From Nocardiopsis dassonvillei_B (GTDB lineage Bacteria; Actinomycetota; Actinomycetes; Streptosporangiales; Streptosporangiaceae), in NCBI RefSeq assembly GCF_964273065.1, contig NZ_OZ186815.1:2170001-2234000 (forward strand): DNA of 64,000 nt, in the 5' to 3' direction. A program made the translations under genes and the position numbers. Below are positions 33,070 through 41,256 of this stretch, piece after piece. Positions within the stretch are counted from its first letter, which is position 1. Each line of letters begins with the position of its first letter. The notes under the pieces are model-generated. The model was not told the origin of the DNA. It ran no database searches and was given only the letters and a program-made list of their open reading frames with translations.

Positions 33070-33717
33070 TCAGAAGCACTCGTGGTCGCCGGGCTTGATC
33101 GCCAGCCCCAGCCCGGACAGGCGCAGGGAGCCGGAGGTGACCGCCCACGTGGTCAGTTCCATGTCGGAGATCGTGATGGTGTCGGCCTGGAGGCCGAAAC
33201 CGCCGGCGGGCCCCTGGCCGCCCTCGGCCTTGTCGAGGGTACTGGCGTCCCGGCCGATCTCGATCTCGCCGAACTCGGCGTTGCCCTGGAGCTGCTCGAT
33301 GTCGATGACGAGGTTGGTGCCCTCGACCGGGGTGGCCTCGCCGGCGGTGATGACCAGGGTGGCCTGGCCGATCGGCAGGTCCCAGAGCGAGGACATGCAG
33401 AGGTTCTCGAGTTCGGCGGTGTTGATCGCCGACAGGCCGACCGGGCGGCCGGTCCCGTCCACCGAGGTGGCGACGTCGCCGTACTGGGTGAAGCCGTTGC
33501 CGGCCAGGCTGTCGGCGGACATCTTGAAGCTGTCGCCGGAGACGGCGAACGAGGCGGCGAGCAGGCCCTGCGTGGTCATACCGCCGAGCACCGCGGCCGC
33601 GGCGAAGCCGGGCACCGCCAGGAGGGCGAAGCGCCGCCAGCGGGTACCGCGCGCGCCCTCGTGCTGCTCAGGAGCATCCTGGGACACCTCGGGCGTCTCC
33701 TCGGAAGCCTTGGGCAT
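33070..33717 (-). CDS. DUF6230 family exported protein
   Basis: A 215-residue protein from ATG 33717 (GGAGG five bases upstream). A hydrophilic N terminus of about 30 residues is followed by one hydrophobic segment (FALLAVPGFAAAAVLGGMTT) acting as signal anchor, then a beta-rich domain that starts AASFAVSGDSFKMSADSLAGNGF. The DUF6230 family is sometimes labelled cholesterol-esterase-like, without biochemical support that I know of. It is the promoter-proximal gene of the pair with DUF6114 and diverges from a cholesterol-oxidase-like gene; the dyad at 33829-33853 lies between them. Confidence 0.82.
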   Translation of the reverse strand: MPKASEETPEVSQDAPEQHEGARGTRWRRFALLAVPGFAAAAVLGGMTTQGLLAASFAVSGDSFKMSADSLAGNGFTQYGDVATSVDGTGRPVGLSAINTAELENLCMSSLWDLPIGQATLVITAGEATPVEGTNLVIDIEQLQGNAEFGEIEIGRDASTLDKAEGGQGPAGGFGLQADTITISDMELTTWAVTSGSLRLSGLGLAIKPGDHECF

Positions 33718-33828
33718 GGAAACCTCCAGTGATCCGCCGCCCCGGGGAGGGCGGCGTGGGGGAGAGGAACTTGCGCCGATGCACGCCTCGCGTGTTACAT
33801 GGAACACACCTTACTCGGCGGTAGTGAC

Positions 33829-33853
33829 GAACATTACAATAGCTGTTGTCACA
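33829..33853 (-). promoter_or_regulatory. Shared dyad operator, site A
   Basis: On the minus strand this reads TGTGACAA-CAGCTA-TTGTAA-TGTTC. The match to site B at 37233-37257 (TGTGACAA-N6-TTGTAA-Y-GTTC) is exact outside the central six bases and one pyrimidine. It sits 112 bp from the DUF6230 start and 86 bp from the GMC oxidase start, in their divergent promoter region. Confidence 0.75.
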
Positions 33854-33938
33854 TTTCTAGATGGCGCAAAGAATGTTGCGGACTCGTATCCGGCGCACTA
33901 CGGGCCAACCGCAACCGACCTGATAGCGAGACCAGCAC

Positions 33939-35789
33939 GTGCCCCGAGAGCGCAACGCGGACTCCCCCGCCACCCCCGAAAAGACGACCCGACCGAACGA
34001 GGACGAGCGCTTCGACTACGACGTCGTGGTCATCGGCTCCGGCTTCGGCGGATCGGTCAGTGCCCTCCGCCTCACTGAGAAGGGCTACCGTGTCGGCGTC
34101 CTGGAAGCCGGGCGCCGCTTCACACCCGAAACCCTGCCGTCCTCGTCCTGGGACGTGAAGAACTTCCTCTGGGCGCCCCGGGCCGGGCTGTACGGCATCC
34201 AGCGGATCCACCTGCTCCGCGACGTGATGATCCTGGCCGGAGCCGGGGTCGGCGGCGGATCCCTCAACTACGCCAACACGCTGTACCACCCGCTGGACCC
34301 GTTCTTCGAGGACCCGCAGTGGCGCCACATCACCGACTGGAAGTCGGAGCTGGCGCCCTTCTACGACCAGGCCCGGCGCATGCTGGGCGTGCGCACCAAC
34401 CCCACCGTCACCGCCTCCGACCGCCACCTCAAGGCGGTCGCCGAGGAGATCGGCGTGGGCCACACCTTCCGGATGACCCCCGTCGGCGTCTGCTTCGGCG
34501 ACGGCGAGGACGGGACCGGGCCCCGGGCCGCACCCGGCGGGTCCGTCGGCGACCCGTACTTCGGCGGGGCCGGGCCGGAGCGCAGGGCCTGCCTGGAGTG
34601 CGGCGAGTGCATGACCGGCTGCCGGCACGGAGCCAAGAACACCCTGACCGAGAACTACCTGTACTTCGCCGAGCGCGGCGGCGCCCGGGTGCATCCGCTG
34701 ACCACGGTGGAGCGCGTCCGCCCCCTCGCCGACGGCGGGTACGCCGTCGACACCGTCCGCACCGACGCGCCCCGGCGCAGGGAGAACGCGCGCACGTTCA
34801 CCGCCCGCCAGGTGGTCGTCGCGGCCGGGACCTACAACACCCAGACCCTGCTGCACCGGATGAAGGACTCGGGCCTGCTGCCCCGGCTCTCGGACCGGCT
34901 GGGCACGCTCACCCGCACCAACTCCGAGGCGCTGGTCGGCGCGATGAGCCGCCGGGTCCCGTGGAAGGAGGACCTGACCCACGGCGTGGCCATCACCTCC
35001 TCCATCCACCCCGACGAGAACACCCACATCGAGCCGGTCCGCTACGGCAAGGGCTCCAACGCGATGGGCCTGCTCACCGCCATCCAGGTGCCGGGCGGCG
35101 GCCGCGTCCCCCGGTGGATGCGCTTCCTGGGGCTGGCCGCCCGCCACCCGGTGGTGTTCGCCCGCAGCTTCTCCAACCGCCGCTGGTCGGAGCGGACCAT
35201 CATCGGCCTGGTGATGCAGTCGCTGGACAACTCGCTGACCACGTCGGTCCGGAAGGGGGTGTTCGGCGGCCGGAAGAAGCTCACCTCCCGCCAGGGGCAC
35301 GGTGAGCCCAACCCCACCTGGATCCCGGCGGGGCAGGACGCGGCCACGCGCCTGGCCGAGAGGATCGACGGCTACCCGGGCGGCACCGTCGGCGACATCT
35401 TCAACATCCCGATGACCGCGCACTTCCTGGGCGGCTGTCCCATCGGCGACGGTCCCGGAACCGGTGTCATCGACCCCTACCACCGCCTGTACGGGTACCC
35501 GGACCTGCACGTGGTGGACGGGTCCGCGGTCACCGCGAACCTGGGTGTGAACCCGTCGCTGACGATCACGGCGCAGGCCGAGCGCGCGCTGTCGATGTGG
35601 CCCAACAAGGGGGAGGAGGACTCCCGCCCGGCCCAGGGCGAGCCCTACCGCCGGGTGGGTCCGGTGTTCCCGCACTCCCCCGCGGTGCCCGCAGGCGCCT
35701 TCGCCGAGCTGCGGTACACCACCCCGCTGCCGCTGACGGTCGTCGAGTCCGCCCCCGAGGAGAAGTCGGCCGAGGGCGCCGGCGCCTGA
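33939..35789 (+). CDS. GMC-family FAD oxidoreductase, cholesterol-oxidase-like
   Basis: A 616-residue GMC flavoenzyme of the actinobacterial ChoD-like branch. The FAD motif VVIGSGFGGSVSALRL (about 30-45) is followed by GAGVGGGSLNYANTL, the Cys-rich ACLECGECMTGCRHGAKNTL segment typical of this branch, and the C-terminal DIFNIPMTAHFLGGCPIGD ... DGSAVTANLGVNPSLTITAQAERA with the GMC active-site His and Asn regions. It oxidises an alcohol to a ketone with O2 or another acceptor; sterols are the best-known substrates. The first 25 residues are polar and no signal peptide is seen. Start GTG 33939 has only a weak ribosome site. It shares an operator-like dyad with the SDR operon. Confidence 0.85.
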   Translation: MPRERNADSPATPEKTTRPNEDERFDYDVVVIGSGFGGSVSALRLTEKGYRVGVLEAGRRFTPETLPSSSWDVKNFLWAPRAGLYGIQRIHLLRDVMILAGAGVGGGSLNYANTLYHPLDPFFEDPQWRHITDWKSELAPFYDQARRMLGVRTNPTVTASDRHLKAVAEEIGVGHTFRMTPVGVCFGDGEDGTGPRAAPGGSVGDPYFGGAGPERRACLECGECMTGCRHGAKNTLTENYLYFAERGGARVHPLTTVERVRPLADGGYAVDTVRTDAPRRRENARTFTARQVVVAAGTYNTQTLLHRMKDSGLLPRLSDRLGTLTRTNSEALVGAMSRRVPWKEDLTHGVAITSSIHPDENTHIEPVRYGKGSNAMGLLTAIQVPGGGRVPRWMRFLGLAARHPVVFARSFSNRRWSERTIIGLVMQSLDNSLTTSVRKGVFGGRKKLTSRQGHGEPNPTWIPAGQDAATRLAERIDGYPGGTVGDIFNIPMTAHFLGGCPIGDGPGTGVIDPYHRLYGYPDLHVVDGSAVTANLGVNPSLTITAQAERALSMWPNKGEEDSRPAQGEPYRRVGPVFPHSPAVPAGAFAELRYTTPLPLTVVESAPEEKSAEGAGA

Positions 35790-35794
35790 GCACC

Positions 35795-35822
35795 TCCCCC
35801 GGGGTCGCCCGGCCCCGGGGGA
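35795..35822 (+). terminator. Hairpin after the GMC oxidase gene
   Basis: TCCCCCGGGG/CCCCGGGGGA, a 10-bp stem with an 8-base loop, six bases after the stop codon. The remaining 220 bp to the convergent MerR gene show nothing else. Confidence 0.7.
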
Positions 35823-36041
35823 CCCCTCCGGCCCGCGCGGCACAGGGCGCGGAGCGCGGTCGGGCCCGTCCGCCCCCTCTGGCTCCGGTGCGCGCCTGCG
35901 CGGCGGGGAGACTCCCGGCCGCGGCCACCTCGGCCGGCGCCCGGGGCGCCCGCCGCCTGCGGAGCGTCCCGGCCGACCCGGGGGTGCGCGTCCGCGGCGG
36001 CTCCCGGCTGGAGGGGGTCCCGCCCGGGGCCGGCGCGGGGG

Positions 36042-36830
36042 TCAGCCCCGTGCGTCGGGGGCGGGGGCCGGTGCGGGGACGCGGTCGCGCTCGCGGTTGA
36101 GGAGTTCCATGGCGTCGGCGAAGTGCTCGCCCATGACGTTGGTGAGCTGGGCGGCCATCTCCTGGGCCAGGACCGCGTCCACGGCCTGCTGGGCGAGGGG
36201 GCGGACCTTGCGGATGGTCTCGGCGATCTCGGCCGGGTCCTCGGTGCGCAGCACCGTGCCGGGGGCGTACTCCGCGATGATGTGGTCGGCGACCAGGCGC
36301 GTCATGTGCTCGGCGACGTGGCCGATCTTGTCGCGCAGGTTCTCGGCTATGTCCAGCACGGAGTTCACGGTCATGCCCATGCGCACCAGTTCCACGCCGG
36401 CGTGCAGCAGGCGCGGGCTGGGGACCCGGAACCGCAGGCCGTCGCGCTCGATCACGCCCAGGTCCAGAGCCCGCTTGACCGTCTTGGGGTTGACCCCCTT
36501 GCCGAACAGTTCGCGCAGGTCGCCGAGGGTGAGGTAGTCGGCGATCTCGTCGCTCCAGGCGTCCCCGATCGCCGACTCGAAGCCGAGGATGTCGGAGAGG
36601 TCGCCGCCGCGCTCCCAGACCTGGAACATCTCGCCGATGTTGGCGAAGGTGTACCCGCGCCGGAGCAGCTGGCCGATCAGCCGCAGACGTGCCAGGTGCG
36701 CCTCGGAGTAGATGCCCACGCGGCCCTCACGGCGGGGCGGGGCGAGCAGCCCCCGGTCCTGGTACACCCGGACGTTGCGCACCGTCGTATCGGCCAGCCG
36801 GGCGAGTTCGTCAATGCGGTATTCGGCCAT
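36042..36830 (-). CDS. MerR-family transcriptional regulator
   Basis: A 262-residue MerR regulator: winged helix at the N terminus (MAEYRIDELARLADTTVRNVRVYQDRGLLAPPRREGRVGIYSEAHLARL, shown here by landmarks VRNVRVYQDRGLL and GIYSEAHLARL), a coupling helix, and a C-terminal helical domain with no recognisable metal or drug pocket; cysteines are absent. It diverges from the SDR-diiron-BVMO operon. A dyad like those before the GMC oxidase and SDR genes (36897-36921) and a related composite site (36854-36868) lie just upstream of its own start, so it is the best candidate for the regulator binding them, including itself. Confidence 0.88.
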   Translation of the reverse strand: MAEYRIDELARLADTTVRNVRVYQDRGLLAPPRREGRVGIYSEAHLARLRLIGQLLRRGYTFANIGEMFQVWERGGDLSDILGFESAIGDAWSDEIADYLTLGDLRELFGKGVNPKTVKRALDLGVIERDGLRFRVPSPRLLHAGVELVRMGMTVNSVLDIAENLRDKIGHVAEHMTRLVADHIIAEYAPGTVLRTEDPAEIAETIRKVRPLAQQAVDAVLAQEMAAQLTNVMGEHFADAMELLNRERDRVPAPAPAPDARG

Positions 36831-36853
36831 GGGTCCAGCCTAGAGACACCCTT

Positions 36854-36868
36854 GAACGTTACTTGTCA
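36854..36868 (-). promoter_or_regulatory. Composite half-site in front of the MerR gene
   Basis: The minus strand reads TGACAAGTAACGTTC, which joins the left half (TGACAA) and right end (GTAACGTTC) of the shared dyad without the central spacer. It is 24-38 bp upstream of the MerR start codon, a position suited to autoregulation. Confidence 0.4.
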
Positions 36869-36896
36869 GTATCTTCCCGGTGCGGACGCTTTCGAC

Positions 36897-36921
36897 CACG
36901 ACAACAGACGTTGTCATGTTT
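36897..36921 (+). promoter_or_regulatory. Shared dyad operator, site C
   Basis: GACAA-CAGACG-TTGTCA-T-GTT, the most symmetric version of the dyad (GACAAC/GTTGTC palindrome with a 4-base centre). It is 67 bp from the MerR start codon in the 452-bp divergent region. Apart from this, the sites at 36854 and 37233 and a scattering of GC-rich sequence, the region holds nothing I can recognise. Confidence 0.6.
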
Positions 36922-37232
36922 GCGACAGGAGCACAAGAACCCGCACATCTCCCCCGCGGGGGAACAACCCTCCGGGCGTTCGGACCAGGGTTCCGTTACG
37001 GACCGCGTTCCTTCACTAACGCAGGGACTTCCGGAAACCCACTTCCGGGACACCCGAAATCCGCCGGACACCTCCGGCACCCCCGCCGGGCGGACTCCGG
37101 CCACGCCACCCGGCCCCGCGCCCCCCGCCCGGGGTCCCGCACACCCCCTCCCACCTCGCCCGCTCCGCATTCACCCGCGACGGCGGGAGTGAACTTACCC
37201 GCGAGTAAATTTCCTGCTTCACCCCATTGCAT

Positions 37233-37257
37233 TGTGACAATGCCCGTTGTAACGTTC
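37233..37257 (+). promoter_or_regulatory. Shared dyad operator, site B
   Basis: TGTGACAA-TGCCCG-TTGTAA-C-GTTC, 25 bp upstream of the SDR start codon. It matches site A in front of the GMC oxidase/DUF6230 pair at every position outside the spacer and one pyrimidine. Confidence 0.75.
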
Positions 37258-37282
37258 CGGCAATGACTGTGGAGGAGATCAC

Positions 37283-38137
37283 ATGACGACCCCCTTGCCG
37301 CGCCACCTGCGCAGGCTGCCCGGCCTGAACGCCGTCGTCACCGGCGCTTCCGGGGCCTTCGGCAGCGCCACGGCGGCCGTCCTGCGGCACCTCGGCGTCA
37401 ACGTCGTCGGGATCGACCGCAAACCGGCCCCCGGCGTCATCGGCTGCGACATCACCGACGACGAGCAGGTGCGCCAGGGCGTCGCCGAGGCGGTCGAGCA
37501 GCTCGGCGGCCGCCTGGACCTGCTCATCCACTACGCGGGCGTCGGACCGGCGGTCGACGTCGGCCAGGCCCCGGACGTCCACGTCCACCAGGCCCTGGAG
37601 GTCAACCTGCTGGGCACCTGGCGGGTCACCGCCGCCGCGATGCCCGCCCTCCTGCGGAGCCGGGGGCGCGTCATCATCACCGCCTCCCTGCTCGCCGGGC
37701 TCCAGCTGCCGTTCGCCGGCGCCTACACGGTGTCCAAGCGCGCCGTCACCGCCTACGCGGACTGCCTCCGCGCCGAGTACGGCACCCACATCGGGGTCAC
37801 CACCGTCTACCCCGGCTACGTGGACACCCCGATCCACAACAGCTCCCGTGCCACCGGCGTGGCGCTCGACGGGCTCGTCCCCGCCGAGACGGAACGCGAC
37901 ACCGTCATGGCCGTGGTCCGGGCCGCCGGGGCCGGGCACGCGCCGCGCGACGTGGCCTCCACCGCGCTCGGAACCGCCGGACTGCACCTGTTCCGGTACT
38001 TCCCCGGCACGACCGAGCAGATCGTGTCCCTCCGGATCGGCATGCTCCTCGCCGGGGGCGCCTTCGCGGACGCGGAGATCGCCCGGGGACTCCACGCACG
38101 CCACGGCAGCCCCGTACCCCAGACGACGGCGTCCTGA
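37283..38137 (+). CDS. Short-chain dehydrogenase/reductase
   Basis: A 284-residue classical SDR: cofactor motif TGASGAFG (20-27), Asp after the second strand (IDRKP) hinting at NAD rather than NADP, catalytic Ser 135, Tyr 148 and Lys 152 (YTVSK). The usual NNAG is HYAG here. The C-terminal 60 residues extend beyond the core. It starts at ATG 37283 behind GGAGGAG and is the first gene of an operon with a diiron oxygenase (11 bp downstream), a BVMO, a DUF4873 protein and a hydrolase. It likely interconverts an alcohol and ketone that feeds the BVMO. Confidence 0.9.
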   Translation: MTTPLPRHLRRLPGLNAVVTGASGAFGSATAAVLRHLGVNVVGIDRKPAPGVIGCDITDDEQVRQGVAEAVEQLGGRLDLLIHYAGVGPAVDVGQAPDVHVHQALEVNLLGTWRVTAAAMPALLRSRGRVIITASLLAGLQLPFAGAYTVSKRAVTAYADCLRAEYGTHIGVTTVYPGYVDTPIHNSSRATGVALDGLVPAETERDTVMAVVRAAGAGHAPRDVASTALGTAGLHLFRYFPGTTEQIVSLRIGMLLAGGAFADAEIARGLHARHGSPVPQTTAS

Positions 38138-38148
38138 GGAGGACGAGA

Positions 38149-39063
38149 ATGACCGCAGAGATCACCGCCAAGCCCAAGATCACCGACCGGGAGGACATCG
38201 CCAAGCGCCTCCTGCGCGGCTCGGCCAAGGCCTCCTTCGACCCGCTCGTCGAGATCGACTGGGACGCCCCCGTCGACCCCGACATGTGGGCCATCCGCCC
38301 CGAGCGCATCTCCATCTACGGCACCCCGCTGTGGGACTCCCTCAGCGAGGAGAAGCGCAAGGAGCTCAGCCGCCTGGAGGTCGCCAGCGTCGCGACCATC
38401 GGCATCTGGTTCGAGACCATCCTCATGCAGATGCTGGTCCGGCACGCCTACCGCAACGACCCCACCACGCTGCACGTCCAGTACGCCTACACCGAGATCG
38501 CCGACGAGTGCCGCCACACGGTGATGTTCGCGAAGATGGTGGAGAAGCTGGGCTGGCACACCCACCGCCTCGACCCGGTCGCCTACCACCTGGGCCGCGT
38601 CTTCAAGGCCATCGCGCACGGTCCGCTGATCTTCGCCGGCGCCCTGTTCGTGGAGGAGGTCCTGGACCAGCTCCAGCGGGAGGCCATCCCGGACGAGCAG
38701 ATCCTGCCCCTGGTCCGCTCGGTCGCGCGCATCCACGTGACCGAGGAGGCGCGGCACATGCGCTACGCCCGCGAGGAGTTCCAGCGGGACTGGGTGAACC
38801 GCGGCGCCCTCAACAAGGCCTACAGCCGGATCATGCTGGGCCTGGTCACCTACTACTCCGCGACCCGCCTGATCAACCCCAAGGTCTACGAGCAGGTCGG
38901 GCTGGACCCCCGCGAGGCCTACCGCGCCGCGCAGGCCAACCCGCACTGGACCGACACCAAGACCTGGGCCGCCCGCAAGGTCGTCGGCACGCTCGACACG
39001 GCCGGGGCCATCACCGGGCTCGGCCGCTACTTCTGGAGGAAGGCCGGCCTGCTGGGCCGCTGA
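38149..39063 (+). CDS. AurF-like diiron oxygenase
   Basis: A 304-residue helical protein of the AurF (p-aminobenzoate N-oxygenase)-like family. Likely diiron ligands are visible in two helices: TEIADECRHTVMF (Glu 120, His 123) and HVTEEARHMRYAREE (Glu 200, His 203), with further candidates Glu 89 and Glu 169/170. AurF oxidises arylamines; many actinobacterial relatives next to lipid genes have unknown substrates and may hydroxylate hydrocarbons. Here it lies between an SDR and a BVMO, consistent with introducing a hydroxyl group that is then oxidised to a ketone. A separate electron donor would be needed; the window has a ferredoxin pair at 59.4-60.8 kb, but any link is speculative. Confidence 0.82.
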   Translation: MTAEITAKPKITDREDIAKRLLRGSAKASFDPLVEIDWDAPVDPDMWAIRPERISIYGTPLWDSLSEEKRKELSRLEVASVATIGIWFETILMQMLVRHAYRNDPTTLHVQYAYTEIADECRHTVMFAKMVEKLGWHTHRLDPVAYHLGRVFKAIAHGPLIFAGALFVEEVLDQLQREAIPDEQILPLVRSVARIHVTEEARHMRYAREEFQRDWVNRGALNKAYSRIMLGLVTYYSATRLINPKVYEQVGLDPREAYRAAQANPHWTDTKTWAARKVVGTLDTAGAITGLGRYFWRKAGLLGR

Positions 39064-39069
39064 CCCCGC

Positions 39070-39090
39070 GGGCGCCCGCACCGGGCGCCC
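39070..39090 (+). terminator. Hairpin directly after the diiron oxygenase gene
   Basis: GGGCGCCCG-CAC-CGGGCGCCC, a 9-bp stem with a 3-base loop starting seven bases after the stop codon. As the operon appears to continue, it may attenuate read-through or protect the upstream message end. Confidence 0.55.
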
Positions 39091-39102
39091 CGCCACAGAC
39101 CC

Positions 39103-39264
39103 CACCGCCGGAGGGCGAAACGCGCCACGTCCTCCGGCGGTGGACCCGGCATCCCGGGGGCGTACGCGCCACGCCCCCGGGAGTCGGCTCCCCGGAGGGA
39201 GGAACGCGCCACCTCCCTCCGGGGCGGCACTCCCCCGGGGGCGTACGCGCCACGCCCCCGGGGG
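39103..39264 (+). repeat. Array of four hairpins with a common apical loop
   Basis: Four consecutive hairpins, one every 40-45 bp, in the gap between the diiron oxygenase and BVMO genes. Stems: 15 bp (39103-39117/39128-39142), 10-11 bp (39153-39162/39172-39181), 13 bp (39190-39202/39212-39224) and 12 bp (39232-39243/39253-39264). Stem sequences differ (two are related, two are not) but are essentially fully paired, while all loops read (A/T)ACGCGCCA. Fixed loop with compensating stems argues for selection on structure in RNA or cruciform DNA. The frame is open through the region and would encode repeats like GGVRATPPG, but no ribosome site or start supports translation. Confidence 0.85.
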
Positions 39265-39326
39265 GACCACACCACCCGGCCCGCTGCGGACCCCGCGCGC
39301 GGGCCGGTCGCACGAAGGGATCGACA

Positions 39327-40847
39327 GTGACCGACGCACCACCGCACTTCCGGGTGGCCATCATCGGGTCCGGCTTCGCCGGGATCGGCATGGCCGTCCG
39401 GCTCAAGCAGGCCGGGCTGCGGGACCCCGGGGACTTCGTGATCCTGGAGCGGGCCGACGAGGTCGGCGGCACCTGGCGCGACAACTCCTATCCGGGCGCG
39501 GCCTGCGACGTCCCCTCCCACCTGTACTCCTTCTCCTTCGCGCTCAACCCCACGTGGAGCCGGACCTTCTCCCCCCAGCCCGAGATCTTCGCCTACATGA
39601 AGCGGGTCGCCGGGGAGTACGGCATCCCGAAGCACGTGCGGTACGGCCACGAGGTGCTCTCCGCACACTGGGAGCCCGCGGACAACCGCTGGCGGATCGA
39701 GACCTCGCGGGGCACGGTCACCGCCCAGTTCCTGGTCAGCGGCGCCGGGCCCCTCGCCGACCCCGCCCTCCCCGACATCAAGGGGATCGACACGTTCGAG
39801 GGGCGGATGTTCCACTCCGCGGACTGGGACCACGACCACGACCTCACCGGCCGCCGGGTCGCCGTGATCGGCACCGGCGCCTCCGCCATCCAGTTCGTGC
39901 CGCGGATCCAGCCCGAGGTCGGCCGCCTGTCGCTGTTCCAGCGCACCGCCCCCTGGGTGATGTTCCGCCACGACCGCGACATCACCCGGGTCGAGAGCTG
40001 GCTGTACCGGAACCTCCCCCTCACCCAGCAGATCGCCCGCAAGAGCATCTACTGGGGGCGGGAGACCTACATCTTCGGCTTCGCCAAGAACCCGAAGCTG
40101 CTGTCGGTCGTGGAGCGGCTGGGGCGGGCCAACATCGCCCGCGGTATCAAGGACCCCGAGCTGCGCGCCAAGGTCACCCCGGACTTCCGCGCCGGGTGCA
40201 AGCGCATCCTGATGTCCAACGACTACTATCCGGCGCTGGCGCAGCCCAACGTCGACGTGGTCACCGACGGCATCGCGGAGATCCGCCCGGACTCGGTCGT
40301 CACCCGGGACGCCTCCGGCCGCGAGACAGAGCACGAGGTCGACACGATCATCCTGGGCACCGGCTTCCACGTGACCGACCCGCCCGTCGCCCACCGCATC
40401 TTCAACTCCGACGGCCGCTCCCTGGCCGACCACTGGGGCTCGAACGTGCAGGCGTTCCGCGGCACCACGATCGCCGGGTTCCCCAACGCGTTCATCCTGG
40501 CCGGCCCCAACACCGGGCTGGGGCACACCTCGCAGGTCTTCATGATCGAGGCCCAGATCAGGTACACGGTCGAGGCTCTCAAGTACCTGTGCAGGAACGG
40601 CCTGGACCGGCTGGAGGTGAGCCCGCAGGCGCAGCGCTCCTACAACGAGATGGTCGCCAGGAGCATGGAGGGCACCGTCTGGGTGACCGGCGGCTGCGAC
40701 AGCTGGTACCTCAACGAGGAGGGCCGCAACACCACCCTGTGGCCCACCTTCACCTGGAACTTCGCGCTGCGCACCCGCTGGTTCGACCCGCACAACTACG
40801 ACCTCCGGGTCGACCGCGGCGCCCGCCGGACCCGCGCCGCCGCCTGA
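39327..40847 (+). CDS. Baeyer-Villiger-type flavin monooxygenase
   Basis: A 506-residue class B flavoprotein monooxygenase. FAD motif GSGFAGIG (14-21), BVMO fingerprint FEGRMFHSADWD (157-168; F-x-G-x3-H-x3-W-D form), and NADPH motif GTGASA (182-187) are in the right order. GTG 39327 has AAGGGA seven bases upstream. Such enzymes insert oxygen next to a ketone to make an ester or lactone. The C terminus lacks an extra domain, but a DUF4873 protein, sometimes fused to similar monooxygenases, is encoded 35 bp downstream. Together with the SDR (ketone formation) and hydrolase (ester cleavage) it forms a complete ketone-cleaving set. Confidence 0.9.
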   Translation: MTDAPPHFRVAIIGSGFAGIGMAVRLKQAGLRDPGDFVILERADEVGGTWRDNSYPGAACDVPSHLYSFSFALNPTWSRTFSPQPEIFAYMKRVAGEYGIPKHVRYGHEVLSAHWEPADNRWRIETSRGTVTAQFLVSGAGPLADPALPDIKGIDTFEGRMFHSADWDHDHDLTGRRVAVIGTGASAIQFVPRIQPEVGRLSLFQRTAPWVMFRHDRDITRVESWLYRNLPLTQQIARKSIYWGRETYIFGFAKNPKLLSVVERLGRANIARGIKDPELRAKVTPDFRAGCKRILMSNDYYPALAQPNVDVVTDGIAEIRPDSVVTRDASGRETEHEVDTIILGTGFHVTDPPVAHRIFNSDGRSLADHWGSNVQAFRGTTIAGFPNAFILAGPNTGLGHTSQVFMIEAQIRYTVEALKYLCRNGLDRLEVSPQAQRSYNEMVARSMEGTVWVTGGCDSWYLNEEGRNTTLWPTFTWNFALRTRWFDPHNYDLRVDRGARRTRAAA

Positions 40848-40882
40848 ACCCGGCCCCCGAGATTCCGGCGAAGGAGGACGAC

Positions 40883-41233
40883 ATGAGCGGTTTCGACGAC
40901 GAAGAAGAGGAGTACCGGGGCGAGGTGACCCTCACCCCCCTCGGCCCCGGGGGCGAGCCCGCGGCCGACCCGGTCACGGTGCGGTGCCACGTGGCCGGGC
41001 ACTTCTCCCCGCTGACCGGCGACTACCGGTGGTCGGGGCGGCTGTCGCCGTCCCCCGAGGTCACCGCGGCCTACGAGAGCGGGGTGCGCACGGTCCTGAT
41101 CCGAACCCCGGCGGGCGACGAGGGCGTCGCGGCGCTGGCCGAGCCCAACCTGTGGGGCGGGCACCCGGTCAGCGGCTCGGGCACCCCGCCCTACCCGGTC
41201 CCGCAGATCGACCTCGGCGACCTGCTCGACTGA
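40883..41233 (+). CDS. DUF4873 protein
   Basis: A 116-residue protein with an acidic N terminus and a DUF4873 domain (EYRGEVTLTPLG, VAGHFSPLTGDYRWSGRL, VRTVLIRTP). DUF4873 is found as a small stand-alone protein next to, or fused to the C terminus of, actinobacterial flavin monooxygenases, so it is probably an accessory of the upstream BVMO. Start ATG 40883 has AAGGAGG five bases upstream, the strongest ribosome site of the operon. Confidence 0.82.
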   Translation: MSGFDDEEEEYRGEVTLTPLGPGGEPAADPVTVRCHVAGHFSPLTGDYRWSGRLSPSPEVTAAYESGVRTVLIRTPAGDEGVAALAEPNLWGGHPVSGSGTPPYPVPQIDLGDLLD

Positions 41234-41256
41234 ACCCCCGAACGAGAGGTATCCCG

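Noticed and set aside
39064..39326. Open frame through the hairpin array giving GGVRATPPG-like peptide repeats
   Set aside because: No start with ribosome site upstream; the BVMO start GTG 39327 has a good site, and perfect stem pairing explains the repeats better than protein selection.
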